From an uncultured Lachnospiraceae bacterium (GTDB lineage Bacteria; Bacillota; Clostridia; Lachnospirales; Lachnospiraceae), in assembly GCA_910587715.1 (NCBI GenBank), contig CAJUMV010000013.1, positions 1 through 56,771 of the forward strand: a stretch of DNA of 56,771 bases, in the 5' to 3' direction. The translations under genes and the position numbers were made by a program. Shown in pieces: positions 17,072 through 25,654 of this stretch (the first letter of the stretch is position 1; the number at the start of each line of letters is the position of its first letter). The notes beneath the pieces are model-generated. The model was not told the origin of the DNA, did not search any database, and worked only from the letters and a program-made list of their open reading frames with translations.

Positions 17072-17558
17072 ACATTTCCTGATAATATCCGTCCACAAAA
17101 TTATCCACGAACGCTTCGTCCAGATTCATAAACTTGTCGTCAATGGCGGCTCGCATCCGTTCCGTGCGCCTGTAGTATTTTTCCTCCTCTGTCAGCTCGG
17201 CAAGCGTCTCTCCTTCTTCCAAAATCGCCGCATCGATTGCCGCGCCGCTTAGGTTCTCCCGACACCATCTGGCAATTTCCGAGCGCAGGGAGTTTTCCGA
17301 TTTCGCCTTCACCAACAGCATTTTAGAATCCCGCATAGACACGAAACCGAACACGATAAATAAGACAAACATCGCGCCCATAACGCCGCAGACCAGATAT
17401 TTGGTGATACCCGCGTTTCTGTAAATCGGTATCACATTAAAAAAAATCAGCAATACCGCAATAAAACCGACGCCGCCGACTGCCAGAAGTGTGTACGCGG
17501 AGGAACGGTTGTCCTCCGCCTTTGCTTCGCTGCTTTGATATTGGGGCATAAACCTCAC
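17043..17558 (-). CDS. Small two-helix membrane protein, unknown function
   Basis: A 171-residue protein I do not recognise. Two hydrophobic helices lie at about residues 23-43 (LLAVGGVGFIAVLLIFFNVI) and 54-74 (YLVCGVMGAMFVLFIVFGF). The C-terminal 95 residues are charged and helical, rich in Glu and Arg (LAELTEEEKYYRRTERMRAA), ending in the acidic tail EMYEDNSDYSR. The orientation probably puts the C-terminus in the cytoplasm. It overlaps rlmH by 29 bp, so the two are likely co-expressed. Confidence 0.75.
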   Translation of the reverse strand: MRFMPQYQSSEAKAEDNRSSAYTLLAVGGVGFIAVLLIFFNVIPIYRNAGITKYLVCGVMGAMFVLFIVFGFVSMRDSKMLLVKAKSENSLRSEIARWCRENLSGAAIDAAILEEGETLAELTEEEKYYRRTERMRAAIDDKFMNLDEAFVDNFVDGYYQEMYEDNSDYSR

Positions 17559-17594
17559 CCTCCCTTATCTTACGAATTGGAAATATTTTTTCTT

Positions 17595-17759
17595 TTACAA
17601 TTCTAGTTCCGAATAATCAATTCCAAAATTCTGCAGCACAACTTTTGCTACTCTAATCTGATAATCTAATTCTTTATTTTCACCTGTTTCATGTGCCTTA
17701 ATTCTCATCAGATTTACATATGTCATAATAGCGGCTTGTCTTTGCTCTTCTAACGTCAT
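17595..17759 (-). CDS. Small 54-residue protein, unknown function
   Basis: An ORF of 54 codons, MTLEEQRQAAIMTYVNLMRI... ending NFGIDYSELEL, with ATG at 17759 and TAA at 17595-17597. A strong AGGTGG lies five to six bases before the ATG, and a promoter with extended -10 is found at 17806-17834. The protein is helical and charged with no membrane segment. I found no known family; a Spo0E-like match was considered and not supported. It precedes the two-helix membrane protein by 36 bp. Confidence 0.7.
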   Translation of the reverse strand: MTLEEQRQAAIMTYVNLMRIKAHETGENKELDYQIRVAKVVLQNFGIDYSELEL

Positions 17760-17805
17760 GCACCCACCTGCTTTCTATCATTATGCCATGTATTGTTACA
17801 TTGTA

Positions 17806-17834
17806 AGTATATCACAGCCCGGGTGCAAAGTCTA
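17806..17834 (-). promoter_or_regulatory. Promoter for the 54-residue protein gene
   Basis: Minus-strand -35 TAGACT (17829-17834), a 17-bp spacer, and -10 TATACT (17806-17811). TGA directly before the -10 makes an extended -10. It lies 47 bp upstream of the ATG at 17759 and just downstream of the MORN-like gene. Confidence 0.65.
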
Positions 17835-17842
17835 TATGGTCC

Positions 17843-18907
17843 TCATTTTAACAGCTCACGAATACCCTGATTCTTATTCTCCGACTTGTCAATGTCAAGA
17901 CACACGGAATGATCGTCCACATAACGCCACACCGCACACTCGCCGATGGCGCTCATATCCCGCCACAGCGTAAAGACGCCCTCCTTCGCTATGCCGTCCC
18001 ACTCCTGTATATTGCCGGTATAGTCCACGGTATTGGCGTACATATCCCCGTTGTAAAGACCGTTTTTAAAGGGACCGACCACATTCTGCAAAATCCTGCC
18101 CTGTGTGGACGCAAGTTTGGAAACATCCACGTCATAGTGCTCCGCGCCTTCGCCGTTTGGCAGATCGTCCGACCAATCCCCGGAATAGCTGTGCGCCATA
18201 TAAACGCCCATAGCGTTGCTCTTATTCTTCTGGTTGATATAAAACCGGAACCATGTGCCTTTCCCGTTTCTCGTTCCGTGGCTCCATTCCCCGAAATAGT
18301 AGCTGTTCTTTTCATAGATGGCAAGCCCCGTGCCGTGTGGTTTCCCCTCGCTGTCCACATCACCCTGATAATAATAGTCCCCGGTACCCTCAAGCCCTTT
18401 CGAGAGCTTCACATAGCGTTTTAAATGTGCCAGATCCCAGATGGCATCCTGCTTATTATCCGCAAAGTAAGGGTAAGCCTCTTTCAGAATAAATTCCTTT
18501 GTGTACGCTTCGTCGTTCTCGTCCTCGATATCCACCACAATGGCTGTTTTCTCATTATCCGAAGAGACCGGTTCTTCCTCTTCTTCCGACTCCTCTACCT
18601 CTTCCTCAGGCTCCTCCGGTACGGGCTTGTCTGCCTCCGGCTGCTTTTCCTCCTCGAGCACCTGCTCCTCCCGTTCCCGCTGTTCTCTGTCATAGTCTGT
18701 GATACTCTGCTGGAGGTCACTGTCCGCCTTATCCTGACGGCTGTCCCGCCTGTTTACCACTATAGTGAGCAGAACAAGAATGAATATCAAAAGAACAGCG
18801 ATTACCCCCAGCAGCACCCTCGTCGTCACTGTCTTCTGCAAAAGGTTTTCCGCTCTTTTTTCCTCCTCTTCCCACTTTTTATCATTATCCGAATCAGTCA
18901 ATTTCAT
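17843..18907 (-). CDS. Membrane protein with MORN-like repeats
   Basis: About 354 residues. A short charged cytoplasmic N-terminus is followed by one helix at about 30-52 (RVLLGVIAVLLIFILVLLTI). Then comes a very acidic linker (long Glu runs) and a C-terminal domain outside the cell. That domain has MORN-like repeats: YYYQGDVDSEGKPHGTGLAI, SYYFGEWSHGTRNGKGTWF and GDWSDDLPNGEGAEHY, then GLYNGDMYAN. MORN repeats often bind lipids or proteins, but the role here is unknown. The ATG at 18907 has AGGAAAGAT before it; an upstream ATG at 18985 is poorer. It has no obvious functional partner in its neighbourhood. Confidence 0.75.
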   Translation of the reverse strand: MKLTDSDNDKKWEEEEKRAENLLQKTVTTRVLLGVIAVLLIFILVLLTIVVNRRDSRQDKADSDLQQSITDYDREQREREEQVLEEEKQPEADKPVPEEPEEEVEESEEEEEPVSSDNEKTAIVVDIEDENDEAYTKEFILKEAYPYFADNKQDAIWDLAHLKRYVKLSKGLEGTGDYYYQGDVDSEGKPHGTGLAIYEKNSYYFGEWSHGTRNGKGTWFRFYINQKNKSNAMGVYMAHSYSGDWSDDLPNGEGAEHYDVDVSKLASTQGRILQNVVGPFKNGLYNGDMYANTVDYTGNIQEWDGIAKEGVFTLWRDMSAIGECAVWRYVDDHSVCLDIDKSENKNQGIRELLK

Positions 18908-19086
18908 ATCTTTCCTACACCCTGCCTTTCCCATGGTATAACAATAAAATGCCGCTCTGTCTTCCCAGCGGATATCCGCATTCAAATTTGCTGCCTTGCA
19001 TTCTATCTTACATCTTACAAGAAAGATATAAAGATTGTGTCATGCAAATCATTAAGAATTTCTTAGCATTCTTGTGATATATCCAT

Positions 19087-19118
19087 ATAAAAACTGCCCG
19101 TCACATTTCGACAGGCAG
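19087..19118 (-). terminator. Intrinsic terminator after nfnB
   Basis: On the minus strand CTGCCTGTCG and TGACGGGCAG pair (one G-U) around AAATG, followed by TTTTTAT. It lies 20 bp past the nfnB stop. Confidence 0.85.
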
Positions 19119-19137
19119 ATTTCATACCATAGCGTTT

Positions 19138-20529
19138 TTACTTCGAGAGATATTCGTCAATTCCCTTTGCGGCAGCCTTTCCGGCTCCCATGGCGAGAAT
19201 TACGGTAGCAGCTCCCGTCACCGCGTCGCCGCCCGCATAGACGCCCTCTTTCGTCGTTTTGCCGAAGTCCTCCTCCGCCACGATACATTTGTGTTTATTG
19301 ACCTCAAGCCCCTTTGTGGTAGAAGAAATCAGCGGATTCGGGGAAGTGCCGAGCGACATGATGACCGTATCCACTTCCATCAAAAACTCCGACCCCTCGA
19401 TCACCACCGGACGGCGTCTGCCGGAAGCGTCCGGTTCGCCCAGTTCCATACGCACACACTTCATGCCGGACACCCAGCCGTTCTCGTCCGCCAGAATTTC
19501 CGTAGGATTCGTCAACAAGTCAAAAATGATTCCTTCCTCTTTCGCGTGGTGTACTTCCTCCACACGGGCGGGCAATTCCTCCTCGCTCCTGCGGTATACG
19601 ATATGCACTTCCGCGCCGAGACGCAGCGCCGTTCTCGCGGCGTCCATCGCCACGTTGCCGCCGCCCACGACAGCTACCTTCTTTCCGCGCATAATAGGCG
19701 TATTGGCAGTCTCGTCAAATGCCTTCATCAGATTGCTTCTCGTCAGATACTCATTTGCGGAGAACACGCCAAGCGCCTGCTCCCCGGGAATCCCCATAAA
19801 TTTCGGAAGACCCGCGCCGGAACCGATAAACACGGCGTCAAAGCCCTCATCCACCATCAACTCGTCGATGGTGACGGACTTACCGACTACCACATTGGTC
19901 TCAATCTTTACGCCAAGACTCTTCACATTTTCGATTTCCTTTGCCACCACATCCTGCTTTGGCAGACGGAACTCCGGAATACCGTAAACAAGCACGCCGC
20001 CCGGCTCATGGAGCGCCTCAAATATTGTCACCTCATAACCCATCTTCGCGAGGTCTCCCGCGCAGGTTAAGCCCGCCGGACCGGAACCGATGACAGCCAC
20101 CTTTTTGCCCTTCTTCTCCGCCGCGCCCTCGGGCTTCACGCCGTTTTCTCTCGCCCAGTCGGCAACGAAACGCTCCAGCTTGCCAATGGAGACAGGCTCG
20201 CCCTTAATGCCGCGGATACATTTACCCTCGCACTGGCTCTCCTGCGGGCAAACACGTCCGCATACTGCCGGGAGCGCCGAAGATTCGCTGATAATCTGGT
20301 AAGCTGCGGCGATATCACCGTCCTTCACTTTCTCGATAAAACCGGGAATGTTGATGGCAACGGGACAGCCCTTGATACACTGCGCATTCTTGCAGTTGAT
20401 GCAGCGGGTCGCCTCGCACATTGCTTCCTCTTTATCATAACCGAGACATACTTCCTCGAAATTCGTCGCACGAACCTTTGCGTCCTGCTCACGCACAGGA
20501 ACTTTCTTTAAAACATCTGCCTGCATCAC
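19138..20529 (-). CDS. nfnB: NfnB-type NADP-binding flavoprotein (glutamate synthase small-subunit family)
   Basis: A 463-residue iron-sulfur flavoprotein. The N-terminal Cys clusters CINCKNAQCIKGCPVA and CGRVCPQESQCEGKCIRG bind two [4Fe-4S] centres. A first dinucleotide fold KVAVIGSGPAGLTCAGDLAK and a second KVAVVGGGNVAMDAARTA follow. Adjacent nfnA shows this is the larger subunit of the NfnAB transhydrogenase, which couples NADH and reduced ferredoxin oxidation to NADP reduction by flavin bifurcation. It is often mislabelled gltA, yet no large glutamate synthase subunit is nearby. It overlaps nfnA by 4 nt (ATGA). Confidence 0.9.
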   Translation of the reverse strand: MMQADVLKKVPVREQDAKVRATNFEEVCLGYDKEEAMCEATRCINCKNAQCIKGCPVAINIPGFIEKVKDGDIAAAYQIISESSALPAVCGRVCPQESQCEGKCIRGIKGEPVSIGKLERFVADWARENGVKPEGAAEKKGKKVAVIGSGPAGLTCAGDLAKMGYEVTIFEALHEPGGVLVYGIPEFRLPKQDVVAKEIENVKSLGVKIETNVVVGKSVTIDELMVDEGFDAVFIGSGAGLPKFMGIPGEQALGVFSANEYLTRSNLMKAFDETANTPIMRGKKVAVVGGGNVAMDAARTALRLGAEVHIVYRRSEEELPARVEEVHHAKEEGIIFDLLTNPTEILADENGWVSGMKCVRMELGEPDASGRRRPVVIEGSEFLMEVDTVIMSLGTSPNPLISSTTKGLEVNKHKCIVAEEDFGKTTKEGVYAGGDAVTGAATVILAMGAGKAAAKGIDEYLSK

Positions 20530-21416
20530 TCATCACCTCCGCAATTCCCGCACCCGCCATGATGGGTGTCTCCTTCTTTGGCTCTCAAATAGTCTCTGCC
20601 TTCCTTCGTCTTATACATCTGCTGACGCTTCATCGCCTGATCAAAGTCCACCTTGTGTCCGTCGAACTCCGGACCGTCCACGCAGGCAAACTTCACTTCC
20701 CCGTCCACGGTCAGACGGCAGGCGCCGCACATGCCCGTGCCGTCCACCATAATCGGATTCATGCTGACAACAGTAGGCAGCTCATATTTTTTCGTGGTCA
20801 GGCAGACAAATTTCATCATAATCATGGGTCCGATCGCCACGCACACGTCGTAAGATTTTCCCTCGGATTCTATCAAATCTTCAATCACCTTCGTCACCAT
20901 GCCGCTTCTGCCATAAGAGCCGTCGTCAGTGGTAATATAGAGATCCCCGGCAACCGCCTTCATCTCCTCCTCCATAATAAGCAGCTCCTTCGTCTTTGCG
21001 CCCACGATCACATCCGCGTCAATCCCTCTCTCATGCAGCCATTTTACCTGCGGGTAAACGGGTGCCGTGCCAAGTCCTCCGGCAACAAAAAGAATCTTTT
21101 TTTGCTTTAGCTCTTCCATATCCTCATTCACAAACTCCGAAGGACAGCCGAGCGGTCCTACAAAATCGTGAAAACTGTCTCCTGTCTTTAGCTGGCGCAT
21201 CATTTCGGTCGCCGCACCTACCACCTGAAATACGATGGTGATGGTTCCCTTTTCTCTGTCATAGTCACAGATGGTCAAAGGAATCCGCTCACCCTCCGCG
21301 TCCATTCTGACAATGACAAACTGTCCCGGCTGACATGATTTCGCCACACGGGGCGCTTCCACATCCATGAGATAGATATTTGCCGCAAGTTCTTCTGCTC
21401 TTATAATCTTGTACAT
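20526..21416 (-). CDS. nfnA: NfnA-type FAD/NAD-binding subunit with [2Fe-2S] cluster
   Basis: A 296-residue ferredoxin-NADP reductase-like protein of the NfnA/SudB family. It has an FAD-binding RIPLTICDYDREKG, an NAD-binding LFVAGGLGTAPVYPQ and the Cys set MCGACRLTVDGEVKFACVDG for a [2Fe-2S] cluster. The tail HHGGCGNCGG adds Cys residues. It works with NfnB to interconvert NADH, NADPH and ferredoxin pools. Starting at ATG 21416, it is the first gene of a two-gene operon with its own promoter 64 bp upstream. Confidence 0.9.
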   Translation of the reverse strand: MYKIIRAEELAANIYLMDVEAPRVAKSCQPGQFVIVRMDAEGERIPLTICDYDREKGTITIVFQVVGAATEMMRQLKTGDSFHDFVGPLGCPSEFVNEDMEELKQKKILFVAGGLGTAPVYPQVKWLHERGIDADVIVGAKTKELLIMEEEMKAVAGDLYITTDDGSYGRSGMVTKVIEDLIESEGKSYDVCVAIGPMIMMKFVCLTTKKYELPTVVSMNPIMVDGTGMCGACRLTVDGEVKFACVDGPEFDGHKVDFDQAMKRQQMYKTKEGRDYLRAKEGDTHHGGCGNCGGDE

Positions 21417-21479
21417 CTCAACACTCCTTCTTGTAACCGTTCCGTACCATTACGCTTTTTATTTTATCCGAACTATTCT

Positions 21480-21508
21480 ATCATAGCGAAAGTCAGCGAA
21501 TTTTGCAA
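21480..21508 (-). promoter_or_regulatory. Promoter of nfnAB
   Basis: Minus-strand -35 TTGCAA (21503-21508), 17-bp spacer, -10 TATGAT (21480-21485). It lies about 64 bp upstream of the nfnA ATG. Confidence 0.6.
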
Positions 21509-21531
21509 GTTTTAATATTCGATGCCATTTT

Positions 21532-22986
21532 TTACAACAGGTTTGCCATAAACGCCCCATTCTCATCATAGCCAAGCTGTGCCGCCGTGCCGTCGTAAAT
21601 CTGCACGAGAAAAACCTTGTCCGTGCGGCTTAAGATTCCCGTTCCGTCGTCGTAATACTCGTTGATGGTATAGTAATCTTCCTCACCCACCCGAAGCACA
21701 GAACTGAACTGATAACTCAAAACACCGCTCTGCCTGGGGTTTTTCCCCGTCGCGTCATCAAGATATCCTGTCGCCACCAGCCGATTGACCAGATTGGTCA
21801 CAGCCGTTTCCGTAGGGATGGCGCCCCGCAGTCTGAGCGTAAAGGTGCGCGTCGTCACCTCACTGGCAATCCCCTCGCTGCTGATATTCACAAACTTAAA
21901 CAGCGTTTTGCCAAGGGGCATGGGAATCGGTCCCGTGTAGGGCACACTGTCCGCCGTCGGCTCCGACTCGTCCGTGGTATAAAAAGTCTTACAGCCCTCC
22001 GCCGGTTCCACGGCAATCATCGTCGCCCCCGTATATTCGCCGCTGTAAAGCTCCACCTTCGGGGCGTTCGGCACGGCAAGATTGATCACGTAGGTTTTCG
22101 TAACAATATCGCTCTCAATGCCGTAATCGTTAACAAAAAAGGCACTAACCGTATACTCTCCCGTTTCCAGAAAGAGAGGCGACGTATAAATCGGACTGTT
22201 CTTGTCAGGCTTCATCCCGTCCATGGTGTAGTAAATCGTTCCCGCCGTATTGGAACTCAGCTTTAACGGTATTACCTCCGCATAGCTCCCCTCCACATAG
22301 CTAAATTCCGGCTCCATGGCAAGGTAACTCTGGAACATGCTCACAATCCGCTCATTGTCGCAGGCGCGCAGCAATTCGTTAATCATCCCATACTCTTTCT
22401 GGTTGGCATAGATGGTAACGATCTTCCCGTAGGCTTCCTCCACGTCTTCCTCCGCGTATATGGGCGCGGTATCCGTGTCAATGATCTTCATCAGAGCCGA
22501 CAGCGCGTAATTGTCCATCTGCTGCAGATAATAGTAGTCCGCTTCCATAAAAAGAAGCCTTGCTTCCTCCGGATAATCCGCATATGCCATCTCCAGACAG
22601 GCAATCGCTTCGTTGTAATCCCCTTTTTCCGCATATGCCGCAGCCTTGTTTATCTGGTAGTCCACCGTATGAATATGGTAGGCATAGAGAGCGTAAGAAA
22701 TCACCGCCGCCAGAAGCAGAATCACCAAAGCGAGAATCACCTGCGGTTTCCGGCTCCTTTTTATCACACCGGCATCATCAGTCTCATCCGCTCCGTCAAA
22801 GTCGCCTGCGCCTGCCGTCTCTACGTCGTCCGCCTCTTCCTGCAGGGAGACGAGCGTAGACAGCGTTTCCGTTATGCTGTTTTCTATTTCCGGCTCAAAA
22901 TCCGGGACAATCTGAATCTCCTCTCCGCACTTGTCGCAGATGAGATAATCGTCCGGCATTTCATGTCCGCAATGAGGACACTTCAT
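21532..22986 (-). CDS. Zinc-ribbon, single-helix, TPR and chitobiase-type repeat protein
   Basis: A 484-residue protein of several parts. A zinc ribbon (CPHCGHEM...CDKCGEE) is at residues 3-25. An acidic linker precedes one helix at about 84-105. TPR-like helices cover about 110-220 (KGDYNEAIACLEMAYADYPEEA). Two chitobiase/hexosaminidase C-terminal-type repeats follow: TAGTIYYTMDGMKPDKNSPI and GCKTFYTTDESEPTADSVPY. The C-terminus reads DGTGILSRTDKVFLVQIYDG. The zinc ribbon would be cytoplasmic and the repeats extracellular. Function is unknown. The gap to folD is only 26 bp, so it is probably the last gene of that transcript. Confidence 0.78.
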   Translation of the reverse strand: MKCPHCGHEMPDDYLICDKCGEEIQIVPDFEPEIENSITETLSTLVSLQEEADDVETAGAGDFDGADETDDAGVIKRSRKPQVILALVILLLAAVISYALYAYHIHTVDYQINKAAAYAEKGDYNEAIACLEMAYADYPEEARLLFMEADYYYLQQMDNYALSALMKIIDTDTAPIYAEEDVEEAYGKIVTIYANQKEYGMINELLRACDNERIVSMFQSYLAMEPEFSYVEGSYAEVIPLKLSSNTAGTIYYTMDGMKPDKNSPIYTSPLFLETGEYTVSAFFVNDYGIESDIVTKTYVINLAVPNAPKVELYSGEYTGATMIAVEPAEGCKTFYTTDESEPTADSVPYTGPIPMPLGKTLFKFVNISSEGIASEVTTRTFTLRLRGAIPTETAVTNLVNRLVATGYLDDATGKNPRQSGVLSYQFSSVLRVGEEDYYTINEYYDDGTGILSRTDKVFLVQIYDGTAAQLGYDENGAFMANLL

Positions 22987-23012
22987 AGGCGTTCCCTTCT
23001 TCCATAATCTGC

Positions 23013-23852
23013 TTACCGAGATACAGAATTTGCACAGTTATACATAAGCATGGCGATTGTCATCGGTCCCACACCGCCGGGCACAGGTGTAATCGCGCTG
23101 CACACAGGCGCCACATCCTCATAATCCACGTCGCCGCAGAGCTTATTATTTTCATTGCGGTGAATACCCACGTCAATCACCACCGCGCCTTCCTTCACAT
23201 ACTCTCTCGTGATCATCTTCGGCTTTCCGACCGCCGCCACGAGAATGTCGGCGCGCTTCGTCACTTCCTTTAAGTCCTTTGTCCGGGAATGACATACCGT
23301 CACCGTGCCGTTCTCCCGAAGCAGCAAAAGCGCCATCGGTTTCCCGACGATATTGCTCCTGCCGATCACCACACACTCTTTTCCTGCAATCTCGATTCCC
23401 GAACGCTTCAAAAGCTGGATGATTCCCGCCGGAGTACAGGACACAAACCCCGGCTGTCCGATACAGAGTGCGCCTACGCTCTGGGGATGGAAGCCGTCCA
23501 CATCCTTCTTCGGATCAATGGCACGGATCACCTCATCCTCATCAATATGCTTCGGCAAAGGAAGCTGCACGAGAATGCCGTTTACCTCTTCCTTGGCATT
23601 CAATTCCCGAATCAGGTCTAAAAGCGCCTCTTGCGTCGTCTCCTCCGCCAGCTCGTAGGCAAGGGATTCCATGCCCACATAGGCACATGCTTTCTTCTTA
23701 TTTCCTACATAAACGCTGGACGCCGGGTCATTTCCCACCTGTATCACCGCAAGACACACCTTTTTCCCCTGCGCGGCAAGCTCTGCAACCCGCTCCTTCA
23801 CCTCATCCTTAATCTGCGCCGAAATCGCTTTTCCGTCTATGATCTGTGGCAT
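23013..23852 (-). CDS. folD: Bifunctional methylene-THF dehydrogenase / methenyl-THF cyclohydrolase
   Basis: Cytoplasmic FolD, about 279 residues, interconverting 5,10-methylene-, methenyl- and 10-formyl-THF. Key motifs are YVGNKKKACAYVGM (catalytic Lys), GILVQLPLPKHID, KDVDGFHPQ and GRSNIVGKPMALLLL, with PVPGGVGPMTIAML near the end. The ATG at 23852 follows AGGAGGAAAAT; an upstream in-frame ATG at 23876 has no such site. It follows fhs on the same strand, giving a compact formate-to-methylene-THF pair. Confidence 0.96.
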   Translation of the reverse strand: MPQIIDGKAISAQIKDEVKERVAELAAQGKKVCLAVIQVGNDPASSVYVGNKKKACAYVGMESLAYELAEETTQEALLDLIRELNAKEEVNGILVQLPLPKHIDEDEVIRAIDPKKDVDGFHPQSVGALCIGQPGFVSCTPAGIIQLLKRSGIEIAGKECVVIGRSNIVGKPMALLLLRENGTVTVCHSRTKDLKEVTKRADILVAAVGKPKMITREYVKEGAVVIDVGIHRNENNKLCGDVDYEDVAPVCSAITPVPGGVGPMTIAMLMYNCANSVSR

Positions 23853-23884
23853 ATTTTCCTCCTTTTCGCATTTCAAATCAGTGC

Positions 23885-23981
23885 GGAGAATGCCGCTTTT
23901 TCAGGCATTCTCCTGCGTGAAACTTAGTGCTTCTTGGCGTCCCGTCCTATGGCGGGACGTCTTTAGAAGCACTTTTCACGC
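23885..23981 (-). terminator. Two hairpins between fhs and folD, the larger touching the fhs stop codon
   Basis: Hairpin one pairs GGAGAATGCC (23885-23894) with GGCATTCTCC (23904-23913). Hairpin two nests three arms: GCGTGAAA (23915-23922) with TTTCACGC (23974-23981), AGTGCTTCT (23926-23934) with AGAAGCACT, and CGTCCCG with CGGGACG. The minus-strand TAG of fhs begins inside the outer arm. There is no long T-tract, so it may stabilise a 3' end or attenuate folD rather than terminate fully. Confidence 0.6.
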
Positions 23982-25651
23982 TAAAATAAACCTACAATCT
24001 TCCCGTCATCATCCACATCAATCCGATATGCCGCCGGGGTTTTCGGCAGTCCCGGCATGGTCATTACATCGCCCGTCAGCGCCACCACAAAGCCCGCGCC
24101 CGCCGACACATAAACCTCCCGTACATGCATCTCGAAACCGACCGGACGTCCCAGCAGCTTCGGGTCATCGGAGAGCGAATACTGCGTCTTTGCAATGCAG
24201 ACAGGCAGTCTCCCAAATCCGGCGCTCTCCAGCTTTTCTAACTGCTTTTTCGCCGCCGCCGTATAAGTCACGTCGCCCGCGCCATAAATTTCCGACGCCA
24301 CGGTATGAATCTTCTCCTTCAGGGAAAGCTCGTCCCCATAGAGCGGCTCAAAGAAACTGCTCTTATGTTCCAGCGTGTCGAGTACCTTTCCCGCAAGCGA
24401 CTCTCCGCCTTCTCCGCCCTTCTCCCAAACTTGCGCAAGGGCAAACTCGCAGTCCCTGTCCTCACAGAATTTCCTCACATAGTCGATTTCCTCCTGCGTG
24501 TCTGACGCGAAGGCATTCAGCGCCACCACGATGGGCACCCCGTACTTATGGATATTCAGGATATGCTTCTCCAAATTCACAATGCCTGCCTGCAGCGCCT
24601 TCATATCCTTTCTGGACAGGTTCACCTTCGCCACGCCGCCGTTGTATTTAAGCGCCCTCACCGTGGCAACTAACACCACCGCATCCGGCTTCAAATCCGC
24701 CATCCGGCACTTGATATCGAAAAATTTCTCAGCTCCCAGATCCGCGCCGAATCCCGCCTCCGTAATCACATAATCCGCCATCTTAAGCGCGGTCTTTGTT
24801 GCCATCACAGAGTTGCAGCCGTGGGCAATGTTGGCGAAAGGCCCGCCGTGCACAAGAGCCGGCGTATGCTCCAATGTCTGAATCAGATTCGGCTTCATGG
24901 CATCCTTCAAAAGTGCCGCCATCGCGCCCACCGCCTGTAAATCTTTCGCCGTCACGGGCTCTCCGGAATCATCGTATGCCACGATAATACGTGCCAGACG
25001 CTCCTTCAAATCCTTAAAATCGACCGCCAGACAGAGAATTGCCATAATCTCGGAAGCCACGGTAATGATGAAATGATCCTCACGCACCATGCCGTTCGCC
25101 TTGCCACCCATGCCGATGACGATATTGCGAAGCGCCCGGTCATTCATGTCAAGACACCGCTTCCATACAATCTGTCTCGGGTCAATCCGCAGGAGATTCC
25201 CCTGCTGGATGTGATTGTCCAAAAGAGCTGCCAGCAGATTGTTCGCCGCGGTAATCGCATGAAAATCACCCGTAAAATGGAGATTCAAATCCTCCATCGG
25301 CACGACCTGGGAATAGCCGCCGCCTGCCGCGCCGCCCTTGATGCCAAAGCACGGTCCAAGAGATGGCTCCCGCAGGGCAATGACTGCCTTTTTCCCAAGT
25401 TTGGCAAATGCCTGCCCAAGCCCCACGGTAATCGTTGTCTTTCCCTCCCCCGCGGGAGTCGGATTGATAGCAGTCACCAGAATCAGCCGCCCTTCCGGAT
25501 TCTTTCTTATTTTTTCTATGTATTCTTCCGAAAGTTTCGCCTTATACTTGCCGTAAACCTCCAGCTCATCCTGCTCAATGCCAATCTGACGCGCCACCTC
25601 CGTAATCGGGGTAAGCTCCGCTGCCTGCGCAATCTCGATATCTGTTTTCAT
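23981..25651 (-). CDS. fhs: Formate-tetrahydrofolate ligase
   Basis: Catalyses ATP-dependent formation of 10-formyl-THF from formate and THF, the entry step of the methyl branch of the Wood-Ljungdahl pathway and of purine C1 supply. The P-loop TPAGEGKTTITVGLGQ is present, as are EPSLGPCFGIKGGAAGGGYS and the C-terminal GLPKTPAAYRIDVD. The 556-residue length is normal. Its GGGGAGAGGTAAAAC ribosome site overlaps the ftsK stop. No other acetogenesis gene is seen in the window, so whether the host is an acetogen cannot be said. Confidence 0.97.
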   Translation of the reverse strand: MKTDIEIAQAAELTPITEVARQIGIEQDELEVYGKYKAKLSEEYIEKIRKNPEGRLILVTAINPTPAGEGKTTITVGLGQAFAKLGKKAVIALREPSLGPCFGIKGGAAGGGYSQVVPMEDLNLHFTGDFHAITAANNLLAALLDNHIQQGNLLRIDPRQIVWKRCLDMNDRALRNIVIGMGGKANGMVREDHFIITVASEIMAILCLAVDFKDLKERLARIIVAYDDSGEPVTAKDLQAVGAMAALLKDAMKPNLIQTLEHTPALVHGGPFANIAHGCNSVMATKTALKMADYVITEAGFGADLGAEKFFDIKCRMADLKPDAVVLVATVRALKYNGGVAKVNLSRKDMKALQAGIVNLEKHILNIHKYGVPIVVALNAFASDTQEEIDYVRKFCEDRDCEFALAQVWEKGGEGGESLAGKVLDTLEHKSSFFEPLYGDELSLKEKIHTVASEIYGAGDVTYTAAAKKQLEKLESAGFGRLPVCIAKTQYSLSDDPKLLGRPVGFEMHVREVYVSAGAGFVVALTGDVMTMPGLPKTPAAYRIDVDDDGKIVGLF

Positions 25652-25654
25652 GTT

